Source: Mycolicibacterium aubagnense
GTDB taxonomy: Bacteria; Actinomycetota; Actinomycetes; Mycobacteriales; Mycobacteriaceae
Assembly: GCF_010730955.1 (NCBI RefSeq)
Contig: NZ_AP022577.1
Coordinates: forward strand, 558,001-622,000
Length of the DNA: 64,000 bases
Direction of reading: 5' to 3'
Numbering within the stretch: the first letter of the stretch is position 1; every line of letters begins with the position of its first letter. This document shows positions 1 through 8,411 of the stretch, piece by piece. The notes under the pieces were generated by a model. The model worked only from the letters and a program-made list of their open reading frames with translations, was not told the DNA's origin and searched no databases. A program made the position numbers and the translations under genes.

Positions 1-71
1 GTCTGGAGATCGGCATCGTTCTCCTTACCGTGGACGAGGAGCTGGTGAATCGCTTTGGGCACAGTCATTGA
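1..71 (+). CDS. C-terminal end of an upstream gene (partial)
   Basis: An open frame (codons starting at base 3) enters from the left edge and stops with TGA at 69-71. The visible residues are LEIGIVLLTVDEELVNRFGH, then SH and stop. It overlaps the TTG start of the next gene by 17 bases, which fits the tight packing seen elsewhere here. Too little is visible to name a product, and the frame could be chance. Confidence 0.4.
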   Translation, partial: LEIGIVLLTVDEELVNRFGHSH

Positions 72-957
72 TCGCGTCGCTGTCACCCGCGGTGGGTGGC
101 GCAATCGGCACAGCGCATTACGACTCGCCGTCGCCGCGGCCAAAACCTGTCTGGGACGGGCCGGACGGGGCCCCGACGATGTGGACCTTCTGGTCAATGC
201 CGGTATCTACCGGGACCGGAACCTGGCAGAGCCTGCGCTCGCAGCACTGATTCAGGAGGACGTTGGGGCCAACACCGAGGACCCGCATGCCGACGCTCAC
301 GGCACATTCTCGTTCGACATAGCCAACGGGACCTGTGGCGTACTCACGGCACTGCAGATCGTCGACGGCTTCTTGCGGTCACGCACCATCGACTGCGCAT
401 TGGTCGTCGCGAGTGACGCCGACCCGGGTCACGGCATGAGTGAAGGCTATCCGTTCTCTCCTGTCGGGGCGGCACTGCTGTGTGGCTGGACGGACGACGA
501 CTACGGACTCGGACGCGTCCACTGGGCGAACTTCCCCGACGACAATGAGACCTTCAGTGCCACAGTAGGATTCGAAGACAAACGAAATGTGCTTCGATTC
601 AAGCAGTCCACCACAGTGGACGAGCGGTTCGCGACCGCCGGGAGTCAGGTGGCCCGAAACTGCCTCCGGGAGGCCTCGCTCGGACTTGCCGACGTCGACA
701 TGATCGTCGCGGCTCCGGCCCGGCACGGGTACCGCGCCGCACTGGCCACCCACCTCGGGGTGCCGGTAGACCGGATCGTCGTCGCAGACGACGAGAGAAT
801 GCACACCGCTTCGCTGGCGGCCGCACTCGATTGCGCGGCCGAAGGGCTCCCGCCCGGTGCCCGCGTCCTGCTCATCGCCGCCGGCGCGGGGATCACCGCC
901 GGTGCCGCTATCTACCGACGGGCGCCTGCGGCGGAGCTAACTGGCGGGGTCGGTTGA
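55..957 (+). CDS. KAS III-like thiolase-fold protein with altered active site
   Basis: This 300-residue protein resembles 3-oxoacyl-ACP synthase III (FabH family). The candidate nucleophile is Cys94 in NGTCGVLTAL, placed as in FabH. The usual His in HQAN is replaced: the segment reads APARHGYRA. The usual NTSxAS motif reads MHTASLAAAL. Decarboxylating condensation is therefore doubtful; a transfer, priming or OleA-like role is possible. The start is a TTG inside the upstream frame's end; no strong Shine-Dalgarno is visible. Its 3' end overlaps the convergent acyltransferase gene by 21 bases. The family call is fairly sure; the substrate is unknown. Confidence 0.75.
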   Translation: MGTVIDRVAVTRGGWRNRHSALRLAVAAAKTCLGRAGRGPDDVDLLVNAGIYRDRNLAEPALAALIQEDVGANTEDPHADAHGTFSFDIANGTCGVLTALQIVDGFLRSRTIDCALVVASDADPGHGMSEGYPFSPVGAALLCGWTDDDYGLGRVHWANFPDDNETFSATVGFEDKRNVLRFKQSTTVDERFATAGSQVARNCLREASLGLADVDMIVAAPARHGYRAALATHLGVPVDRIVVADDERMHTASLAAALDCAAEGLPPGARVLLIAAGAGITAGAAIYRRAPAAELTGGVG

Positions 958-2346
958 CACCGCGTCACGTTGGTTGCGACGCCGCGAGCCGGCGAGCGCA
1001 GCCAGCGCCCGCACATCGTCCTCGATGCCGCGGGCCAATCCGTCGACGTCCGGGGCGCTGTCGTAGTCGGCAGTGATGCCGAAGAAGAAGCTGTCGGCAT
1101 AGCTGATCATCGCTATGCCGGTGCGTAGATGAAGAGCGATCGGCGGTACCGGCAGGATCTCCAGCACCGCCCTGCCCATCAGGTGCTGCCGCGCGCGCGG
1201 CCCGGGCACATTCGTCGCCAGCGCGGTCACCGAGTTCTGCGGCAACCTCGTCAGGAACCTGATCACCCAGGCCGAGAACGCAAATGGAATGGTCTGCGCC
1301 AGCGACAATACCGCGCTGCCGCCTTCCCGTTGGCCACTCCCCTTGACCTCCGTGAGTCGCCTGTGCACGATCTCCAGCTGCTTGACCGGATCGGGCTCGT
1401 CGACCGGCAAGAGCGGCAGCATCGCCGACACCCGATTGTCGGTTACGTCAAAGTCGCTCGCCGAGCGCATCGACACGGGCACGAGTGTGCGCAGTGCGTG
1501 GTGTCCCGGCGTTTCCCCGCGGCCGATCAACATCGTCCGGTAGCTGTTGGTGATCGCGGCCAGCGCAACGTCGTTGAGCGTCACCTTGAAAGCCCGGCAC
1601 ACCTCCTTCATGACGGCGAGGTCCACCCGGGCCGCACTGTACCGACGCATCTTGGTGACCGGCCCGTTCAGCGATGACTCCCCCGCGGCAGTGAGCACAG
1701 TGGCCGTCAGCTCTGCGGCGCCGACCAAGGCGTGCTCGGCGGCGCCGGCTACGGCTCGCGTCGCTCGCCAGGTGTCACCTATCCAGTTCAGCGGGTTCAG
1801 GCTCGGCCGCAGCAGGCCCATGATGGAGTTCCCGGACTCCTTCGCGGCGCGAGTACTGGTCGCGAATGTCTCACCGGCACCGTCGTCGCTGAGCTTGGCG
1901 AACATCTGCGCTGTCGCGATACCGTCGGCTATACAGTGGTGGATCTTCATCAGCACCGCCCACCTATCGTCGGTGAGCCCCTCGATGATCCAGCACTCCC
2001 AGAGCGGGCGCTCACGGTCGAGCCGTCGCTCCATGATGCTGGCGATCATCCGGAACAACTCGGCGTCATCGCCGGGATGCGGCAGTGCGACCCGGTGGAA
2101 ATGATGCGCGATGTCAAAGTGATGGTCGTCCACCCATTCCGGTGAGCCCAGATCGAGTACGTGCGTGCGCACCATTTGTGTGCAGCGCGGAATGGCTTGT
2201 ACCCGTTCGGTGAACGCGGACACGAGCTCACCGTAGTCAATAGGCGGCCCTTCAACGATCGAGACGCCACCGACCGCCAGACTGACATGGGGATCGGAGT
2301 CCTCAGCTTGCAGAAAACTGGCGTCAAGTGCGGTCAGGTGCTCCAT
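937..2346 (-). CDS. Wax ester synthase/diacylglycerol acyltransferase (WS/DGAT, Tgs family)
   Basis: The 469-residue protein has the WS/DGAT signature HHCIADG (His136-His137) in the acyl-CoA-dependent acyltransferase domain, and the C-terminal WS/DGAT domain with NVPGP. The start is set at MEHLTALDASFLQAED, the usual opening of the family; an in-frame extension upstream looks non-coding. It would esterify acyl-CoA to diacylglycerol or fatty alcohol to make storage lipid. It is divergent from the PfkB gene, with a candidate DosR box between them. Known family members in M. tuberculosis (Tgs1) are dormancy-induced; induction here is inferred from context. Confidence 0.9.
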   Translation of the reverse strand: MEHLTALDASFLQAEDSDPHVSLAVGGVSIVEGPPIDYGELVSAFTERVQAIPRCTQMVRTHVLDLGSPEWVDDHHFDIAHHFHRVALPHPGDDAELFRMIASIMERRLDRERPLWECWIIEGLTDDRWAVLMKIHHCIADGIATAQMFAKLSDDGAGETFATSTRAAKESGNSIMGLLRPSLNPLNWIGDTWRATRAVAGAAEHALVGAAELTATVLTAAGESSLNGPVTKMRRYSAARVDLAVMKEVCRAFKVTLNDVALAAITNSYRTMLIGRGETPGHHALRTLVPVSMRSASDFDVTDNRVSAMLPLLPVDEPDPVKQLEIVHRRLTEVKGSGQREGGSAVLSLAQTIPFAFSAWVIRFLTRLPQNSVTALATNVPGPRARQHLMGRAVLEILPVPPIALHLRTGIAMISYADSFFFGITADYDSAPDVDGLARGIEDDVRALAALAGSRRRNQRDAVSTDPAS

Positions 2347-2515
2347 GCGGTGACTATGCACCGCGCGGCGCTCGTGCGGCAGGGCCGCAAGTCGTCGAAA
2401 CGCAGGCACAATGTTGTTCGGATTCGCAGTGCACCGACAGGATGCGTCGATCGTCGTTGGCCCGAACTGTTGGTTGATCGGGAGGCAAACCCAGATCGGG
2501 TCGAATGGCAGCGTG

Positions 2516-2535
2516 TCGTGGACTAACGACCATTA
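2516..2535. promoter_or_regulatory. Candidate DosR box between WS/DGAT and pfkB
   Basis: The core TGGACTAACGACCA matches 10 of 14 positions of GGGACTWWAGTCCC. It lies 46 bases before the PfkB start and 169 bases before the divergent acyltransferase start. On its own a match this weak can occur by chance; the context supports it. Confidence 0.35.
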
Positions 2536-2581
2536 ACGCCACCCAGCGCCTTCCCTAGGGTCGAGGCGGAACGGAAAGCAG

Positions 2582-3592
2582 GTGATCGTCGTGACGCCAA
2601 TCGCCACCGATGCGGTTTCACCCTCCACTAGTGCCCGGATCGTCACCGTGACGATGAATCCGGCGCTCGATATCACCACCAGCACCGACGTAGTGATGCC
2701 GACCGACAAAATGCGTTGCGGCGCTGCGCGTTACGACCCCGGCGGTGGCGGTATCAACGTCGCCCGGGTGGCACAGGTTCTCGGCACCTCGGCAGTGGCC
2801 ATCTTTCCCGCGGGCGGCGCCAGTGGCGATCTTGTCTCCGCGCTGCTTGGTGCCGCAGGCGTGCCCGTGCGCCGGATTCCGATCGCCGAGCCGACCCGGG
2901 AGAGCTTCACGGTGAACGAACGCCTTACCGAACGGCAATACCGGTTCGTGCTGCCCGGACCGGCCCTCAGCGCCGCCGAGCAAGAGGAATGTCTCCGGGA
3001 GCTGCGTTCGCTGGCAGCTTCGGCCGACTTTGTGGTCGCCAGCGGCAGTCTGCCGCCCAACGTATCGCCAGATTTCTACAACCGAGTCGCCGGTGTCTGC
3101 GCGCAGCTGGGCACCCAGCTGATCCTCGACACCTCTGGCAGCGGTCTGCGCCACCTCACCGGCGACAGGGTTTTCCTGCTCAAGCCCAGTGTCCGTGAGC
3201 TCCGCGAATGTGTCCGCCGCGACTTGCCGGACGAGACCCAACGGGTCGCGGCGGCCCGAGAGCTCATCGAGCGTGGGTGTGCACACAATGTCCTGGTGTC
3301 ACTGGGCGTCCAGGGTGCATTGTTCGTCAATGCCGAAGGCGCCCAGCGCTATCCGCCGGTGGCAGTACGGTCGGGTAGTGGTGTGGGTGCCGGCGATGCC
3401 ATGATCGCCGGGCTCGCCGTCGGGCTGAGCGGCGGGTGGTCACTCACCAAGTCGATTCGGCTGGGTATCGCCACGGGTGCCGCCATGCTGATGACCCCGG
3501 GAACCGCGACCTGCACTCGCGCCGACGTCGAGCGACTGTTCGACATCGCTCCTGAACCGATCGCCCTGGCGGACGGTTCCGCAGACCTCTGA
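2582..3592 (+). CDS. pfkB: PfkB-family sugar kinase (phosphofructokinase-2-like)
   Basis: The 336-residue ribokinase-fold kinase has the N-terminal substrate and nucleotide region with PGGGGINVARV and the C-terminal ATP/anion-hole motif GVGAGDAM, with catalytic Asp272. TMNPALD near residue 22 is typical of 1-phosphofructokinase, tagatose-6-phosphate kinase and Pfk-2 members. The likely reaction is ATP-dependent phosphorylation of fructose-6-phosphate or another sugar phosphate. GTG at 2582 is taken as the start; a second GTG four codons on is possible. It faces the GAPDH gene with 17 bases between stops. The M. tuberculosis homologue (Rv2029c) belongs to the DosR regulon, which suits the candidate box upstream. 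Confidence 0.85.
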   Translation: MIVVTPIATDAVSPSTSARIVTVTMNPALDITTSTDVVMPTDKMRCGAARYDPGGGGINVARVAQVLGTSAVAIFPAGGASGDLVSALLGAAGVPVRRIPIAEPTRESFTVNERLTERQYRFVLPGPALSAAEQEECLRELRSLAASADFVVASGSLPPNVSPDFYNRVAGVCAQLGTQLILDTSGSGLRHLTGDRVFLLKPSVRELRECVRRDLPDETQRVAAARELIERGCAHNVLVSLGVQGALFVNAEGAQRYPPVAVRSGSGVGAGDAMIAGLAVGLSGGWSLTKSIRLGIATGAAMLMTPGTATCTRADVERLFDIAPEPIALADGSADL

Positions 3593-3609
3593 CCCGCCGA
3601 CGGAGCCCG

Positions 3610-4806
<1,197 letters not shown>

Positions 4807-4817
4807 TCACCTGCGGA

Positions 4818-4837
4818 GCCGGGACCTTAGGCCCTAC
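4818..4837. promoter_or_regulatory. DosR box (best match in the window)
   Basis: The core GGGACCTTAGGCCC at 4821-4834 matches 12 of 14 positions of the DosR consensus core GGGACTWWAGTCCC and is almost palindromic. It ends 33 bases before the GTG of the SRPBCC-like gene and lies about 190 bases before the divergent gap start. It probably drives 4871-6033. Confidence 0.65.
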
Positions 4838-4870
4838 GGGCGGCCGGCGGGCCGCGCGAACATTGTTGCC

Positions 4871-5491
4871 GTGACCACACCTGCTACCGGCCGAATGTTG
4901 ATCGAATCAGCGATGCCGACATATGACGTCGTGATCGCCGAACACTTGGTGGTAGCCGCAGATCCGCCGGCGACCTTCGCGGCCGCACGGGAGCTGGACC
5001 TGCTCACGGTTCGCACGCCGTTGCTGACCCTGTCAATGTGGCTTCGCGGTCTGCCCGCCCGCTGGTCTGGCGTGGCAACTCCGCCCCCGCCCCGCCTGGT
5101 GATCGGCGAACAGCTCACCTTACCGGGGTGGGTATCGCTTGGGCAGCAGCCGAACCGCGAGATCGCGCTCGGCGCAGTGGGAAAGTTCTGGCAGCCCACC
5201 ATTGAATGGCACAACGTAGCGGCGGAGGATTTCAGCGGCTTCGCCGAATCTGGTTGGGGCAAGATCGCCGCGAACATTTCGGTCTTGCCTTGCGGCGAGT
5301 CCGCCTCGCTGCTGACTTACGAATGCCGCACTGTGACTACAGATCCCGGTTCGCGTCGGCGGTTTCTGCGGTATTGGTGGCTGATCCGGCCATTCGTCGC
5401 CCACATCATGCGCGCGACGCTCCGACAGATCAGGGCCAACGCCGAAGCATCCTCGATGCCCAGCAGCCCGGAAACGACGCGCCACCGATGA
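4871..5491 (+). CDS. SRPBCC-like conserved hypothetical protein
   Basis: A 206-residue protein of unknown function. Blocks such as AEHLVVAADPPATFAAAREL and GAVGKFWQPTIEW resemble a START/SRPBCC ligand-binding fold, with strands alternating and a long C-terminal helix containing WWLIRPFVAHIMRATL. No signal peptide is evident. Three in-frame starts are possible (GTG 4871, ATG 4895, ATG 4913); 4871 is chosen because it lies just beyond the DosR box. Its stop overlaps the next start (ATGA), so it is translationally coupled to the flavodoxin-like gene. The coupling suggests a redox or quinone-related task, but nothing in the sequence shows the ligand. Confidence 0.7.
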   Translation: MTTPATGRMLIESAMPTYDVVIAEHLVVAADPPATFAAARELDLLTVRTPLLTLSMWLRGLPARWSGVATPPPPRLVIGEQLTLPGWVSLGQQPNREIALGAVGKFWQPTIEWHNVAAEDFSGFAESGWGKIAANISVLPCGESASLLTYECRTVTTDPGSRRRFLRYWWLIRPFVAHIMRATLRQIRANAEASSMPSSPETTRHR

Positions 5492-6033
5492 CCAGAATAC
5501 TCATCGCCTTCGGATCCAAGCGGGGCGGCACCGCGGGCTTGGCTCGCATGATTGGCGAGGCACTCACCGACGCCGGCTATCAAGTCTTGGTGTCCAGCGC
5601 GCGAGATATCCACGACCTGAACGGATTTGACGCGGTAATCGTGGCGGGCGCGCTGTACGCGAATAGATGGCACCGTGACGCGAGGCGCTTCGTGCGACGA
5701 AACGACGCCACCCTGCGGGAGTTGCCGGTATGGCTGGTCAGCAGCGGGCCGCTTGACGACACTGCTGCACAACGCGACATCCCGCCAACGTCGCAGGTGA
5801 AGAAACTGATCGCCCGAGTGGGCGCCCGCGGTCACGCTACTTTTGGCGGCTGCCTCAGCTCTGACGCGAAAGGATTTCCGGCCAGCGCAATGGCGAAGAG
5901 CAAAGCAGGCGACTGGCGTGAACAGGCGCACGTGCGGCGATGGGTAGCTTCGGTCGTGAGCGACCTCCAGTTGGCGAGCACACTTCAATTCCAGCCACCC
6001 CCACACGCAGCCGGACCCAGCCAATCCGAATGA
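5488..6033 (+). CDS. Flavodoxin-domain protein (HemG/protoporphyrinogen oxidase-like)
   Basis: A 181-residue flavodoxin-like protein. The N-terminus ILIAFGSKRGGTAGLARMIG is an FMN-phosphate loop and GAVIVAG/GALYANRWH-type residues follow as in menaquinone-dependent protoporphyrinogen oxidases. It would carry FMN and shuttle electrons. It begins in the stop of the SRPBCC-like gene (ATGA), so the two form one operon. The last 25 residues are Pro/Gln-rich and probably disordered. Electron donor and acceptor are unknown. Confidence 0.75.
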   Translation: MTRILIAFGSKRGGTAGLARMIGEALTDAGYQVLVSSARDIHDLNGFDAVIVAGALYANRWHRDARRFVRRNDATLRELPVWLVSSGPLDDTAAQRDIPPTSQVKKLIARVGARGHATFGGCLSSDAKGFPASAMAKSKAGDWREQAHVRRWVASVVSDLQLASTLQFQPPPHAAGPSQSE

Positions 6034-6165
6034 CCCGCACGGCCCTCGCGACGTCAAACCTGCGGTAGCGCAACTCCATCCAGGTCCAGCGATCCAGTTG
6101 GAAAGTCATTGGGACAGGTGAGAAGCCTTCTGTTGACCGCTGCTGTTCACCTGATGTTATCGGGA

Positions 6166-6185
6166 TCGGGGACCAATTCCCCTAC
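6166..6185. promoter_or_regulatory. Candidate DosR box upstream of the pyruvate kinase gene
   Basis: The core GGGACCAATTCCCC (6169-6182) matches 10 of 14 consensus positions and has symmetric GGGGA/TCCCC arms. It lies about 130 bases before the pyruvate kinase start in a 284-base gap that holds no other clear feature. Confidence 0.4.
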
Positions 6186-6317
6186 GGCCCCGTGTCGGGA
6201 TCTCGGTAACGTCGGGCCAGACCGAGGGCAGGACGCACCGCTGGGGAGTCTCGGTCTTTTCGGCCCCGATAGCTTGCATCGCCGGATGTCGGCGCTGTCG
6301 AATACTTTGGAGCGCCA

Positions 6318-8183
6318 GTGCTCAATATGAAGAATGACGTTGAACCAACGAGCCAGCAGCTGAACAAGTTACTCGACGACGTAGACGAACTCCTGACGCA
6401 GTTGTCCGCTGCCGAGCGCATGTGGTCCCGTTGGCTAGCGGATGTGACGGCCGAACATCGGTCGAGTGCACGAAATATGGTGCATTACTGGGCAATACGT
6501 CAGAGTGATCTGCGCGACCTGCAGTTCCGGCTGTCCGCTTATGGCCTCTCCTCGTTAGGTCGGAGCGAGCCGCACGTCGAGGCCACGCTGATTTCGGTGA
6601 GGTCCGCAATCAGCGCCATGCTCGGCGACGGTTTCCAACCCGAGACGGCAGCCGACTCATCCGGCGACCGAGGCGCCGACCTGCTCCGTAACCGAACGCA
6701 GGAACTATTGGGGCCCGACCCGGTCGATCGCGGCACGCGCATCATGGTCACCCTCCCATCCAATGCGGCAGTAGACCCCGCGTTGGTCCGCCAGCTGGTG
6801 GAAAGCGGCATGAATATTGCGCGCATCAACTGTGCACACGACGATGCCGACGCCTGGCGCTCCATGGCACGGCATGTGCGTCAGGCAGCTGAGGCTGCAG
6901 GGCGAAGCTGCCTGGTCGCGATGGACCTCGCTGGACCAAAGCTTCGAACCGGCCCATTGGAACCCGGGCCGCGCTGCGTCAAACTTCGGCCACGCAGAAA
7001 CGAGCTGGGACAAGTGACCGCCCCGGCACAAGCCTGGTTGACCACCACGGACGCGCCATTGGCTCCTCCCGAGACCGGCATGCCGTCGATCAAGGTACCC
7101 CGGAAGTGGCTCGACCGTCGTCGCGTCGGCGATGTCCTGCACCTGCACGACACGCGTGGGTCGAAGCGTCGGCTGGAGCTACAAGCATGGGTTCACACCG
7201 CAAGCAAGTCAGGCGGATTCGTCATCGCCGCCGCCAAAACCACCTACCTCGCCACGGGGACGATTCTGAATGTCCAAGGCATGGACGATCCGACCCACAT
7301 CGGCGAACTCCCCCAAACCGAGCAGAAGCTCATCCTGCACCGTGGCGACATTCTCGAGCTGACCCGCGATTGCCTGCCAGCCCGGGTAACCGCCGGCTGC
7401 CCGCACCGCATCGGCTGCACCCTGCCTGAAATCTTCGATCACGTACGCCTGGGCGAGCGGGTGTATCTCGACGACGGCCGGATCAGCGGCGAGGTGGTAA
7501 CCGTTGAGCCCGACGCGCTGGGAGTGCGGATCGACCACGCCGCAGACATGGGATCGCGGCTACGGGCAGGCAAGGGCGTGAACGTGCCGGAATCGAGGCT
7601 GCCGATCTCTGCTCTCACCAAGCAAGACCTATCCGATCTCTCGACCGTCGTCGAGCTGGCTGATCTGGTCGAGATGTCTTTCGTGAGATGCCCTTCCGAC
7701 GTCACACAGCTGCTTGATGAGTTGAATCGCCTCGATGACGGTGCACTGGGCGTCGTGCTGAAAATCGAAACCAGGCAGGCGTTCGAGAATCTCCCCCAAC
7801 TGTTGCTCACGGTGATGCAGCGTGGGCACGTCGGAGTGATGATCGCCCGGGGTGACCTGGCCGTCGAGTGCGGATATGAACGGCTGGCCGAATTGCAGGA
7901 GGAGATCCTCTGGCTATGCGAGGCGGCGCACTTGCCGGTGATCTGGGCGACGCAGGTACTCGAGCAGCTCGCCCAGACAGGGAATCCCTCTCGTGCAGAA
8001 ATCAGCGATGCGGCAATGAGCGAACGAGCCGAATGCGTGATGCTCAACAAGGGACCGCATATCAACGACGCCGTCGTCGTCCTCGACAGCATCCTGCGGC
8101 GGATGGCGGATCACCACTACAAGAAGACCGCACTCCTGCCGCCACTACATTCTTGGCGTCCCGACACAACGGCCAACTGCTGA
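6318..8183 (+). CDS. Atypical pyruvate kinase with N-terminal extension, no C-terminal regulatory domain
   Basis: The 621-residue protein has about 140 residues of extension, then a pyruvate kinase barrel: MVTLPSNAAVD at 143, MDLAGPKLRTG at 202, a B domain roughly 212-410, KGVNVP at 419, LKIET at 481, MIARGDL at 508 and WATQVLEQLAQTGNPSRAEISDA at 543. These cover the PEP, divalent-metal and catalytic Lys positions. It stops soon after MLNKG, where ordinary enzymes continue into an allosteric domain. The extension contains a likely helical region (residues 10-75). It would convert PEP and ADP to pyruvate and ATP. GTG 6318 is chosen for its GGAG; ATG 6327 is an alternative. PEP synthase follows. 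Confidence 0.85.
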   Translation: MLNMKNDVEPTSQQLNKLLDDVDELLTQLSAAERMWSRWLADVTAEHRSSARNMVHYWAIRQSDLRDLQFRLSAYGLSSLGRSEPHVEATLISVRSAISAMLGDGFQPETAADSSGDRGADLLRNRTQELLGPDPVDRGTRIMVTLPSNAAVDPALVRQLVESGMNIARINCAHDDADAWRSMARHVRQAAEAAGRSCLVAMDLAGPKLRTGPLEPGPRCVKLRPRRNELGQVTAPAQAWLTTTDAPLAPPETGMPSIKVPRKWLDRRRVGDVLHLHDTRGSKRRLELQAWVHTASKSGGFVIAAAKTTYLATGTILNVQGMDDPTHIGELPQTEQKLILHRGDILELTRDCLPARVTAGCPHRIGCTLPEIFDHVRLGERVYLDDGRISGEVVTVEPDALGVRIDHAADMGSRLRAGKGVNVPESRLPISALTKQDLSDLSTVVELADLVEMSFVRCPSDVTQLLDELNRLDDGALGVVLKIETRQAFENLPQLLLTVMQRGHVGVMIARGDLAVECGYERLAELQEEILWLCEAAHLPVIWATQVLEQLAQTGNPSRAEISDAAMSERAECVMLNKGPHINDAVVVLDSILRRMADHHYKKTALLPPLHSWRPDTTANC

Positions 8184-8211
8184 ACGACCGCACGTTGGTG
8201 CGTCACCCATT

Positions 8212-8231
8212 CGAGTGACCTTCGCCCCTGG
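8212..8231. promoter_or_regulatory. Weak candidate DosR box upstream of ppsA
   Basis: The core GTGACCTTCGCCCC at 8215-8228 matches 10 of 14 consensus positions. It sits about 180 bases before the PEP synthase start in the 228-base gap after the pyruvate kinase gene. The distance is long and the match is within what chance gives. Confidence 0.25.
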
Positions 8232-8411
8232 CTCGCGGCTGGCCGCTGTGGGAGGTTGACGTTCGTGGCGCAGAGTACGGAAGCACACGCGGCTAGCCAG
8301 GTATTCGAGCGATGAACCGTTGGCTGCACGACCCGCAGCCGCGGACAACGTTGGCCGGCAATGACTCTGGTCGCGGGCGACGTTGCGGGACACGCTACGA
8401 GAGGACAAGTC

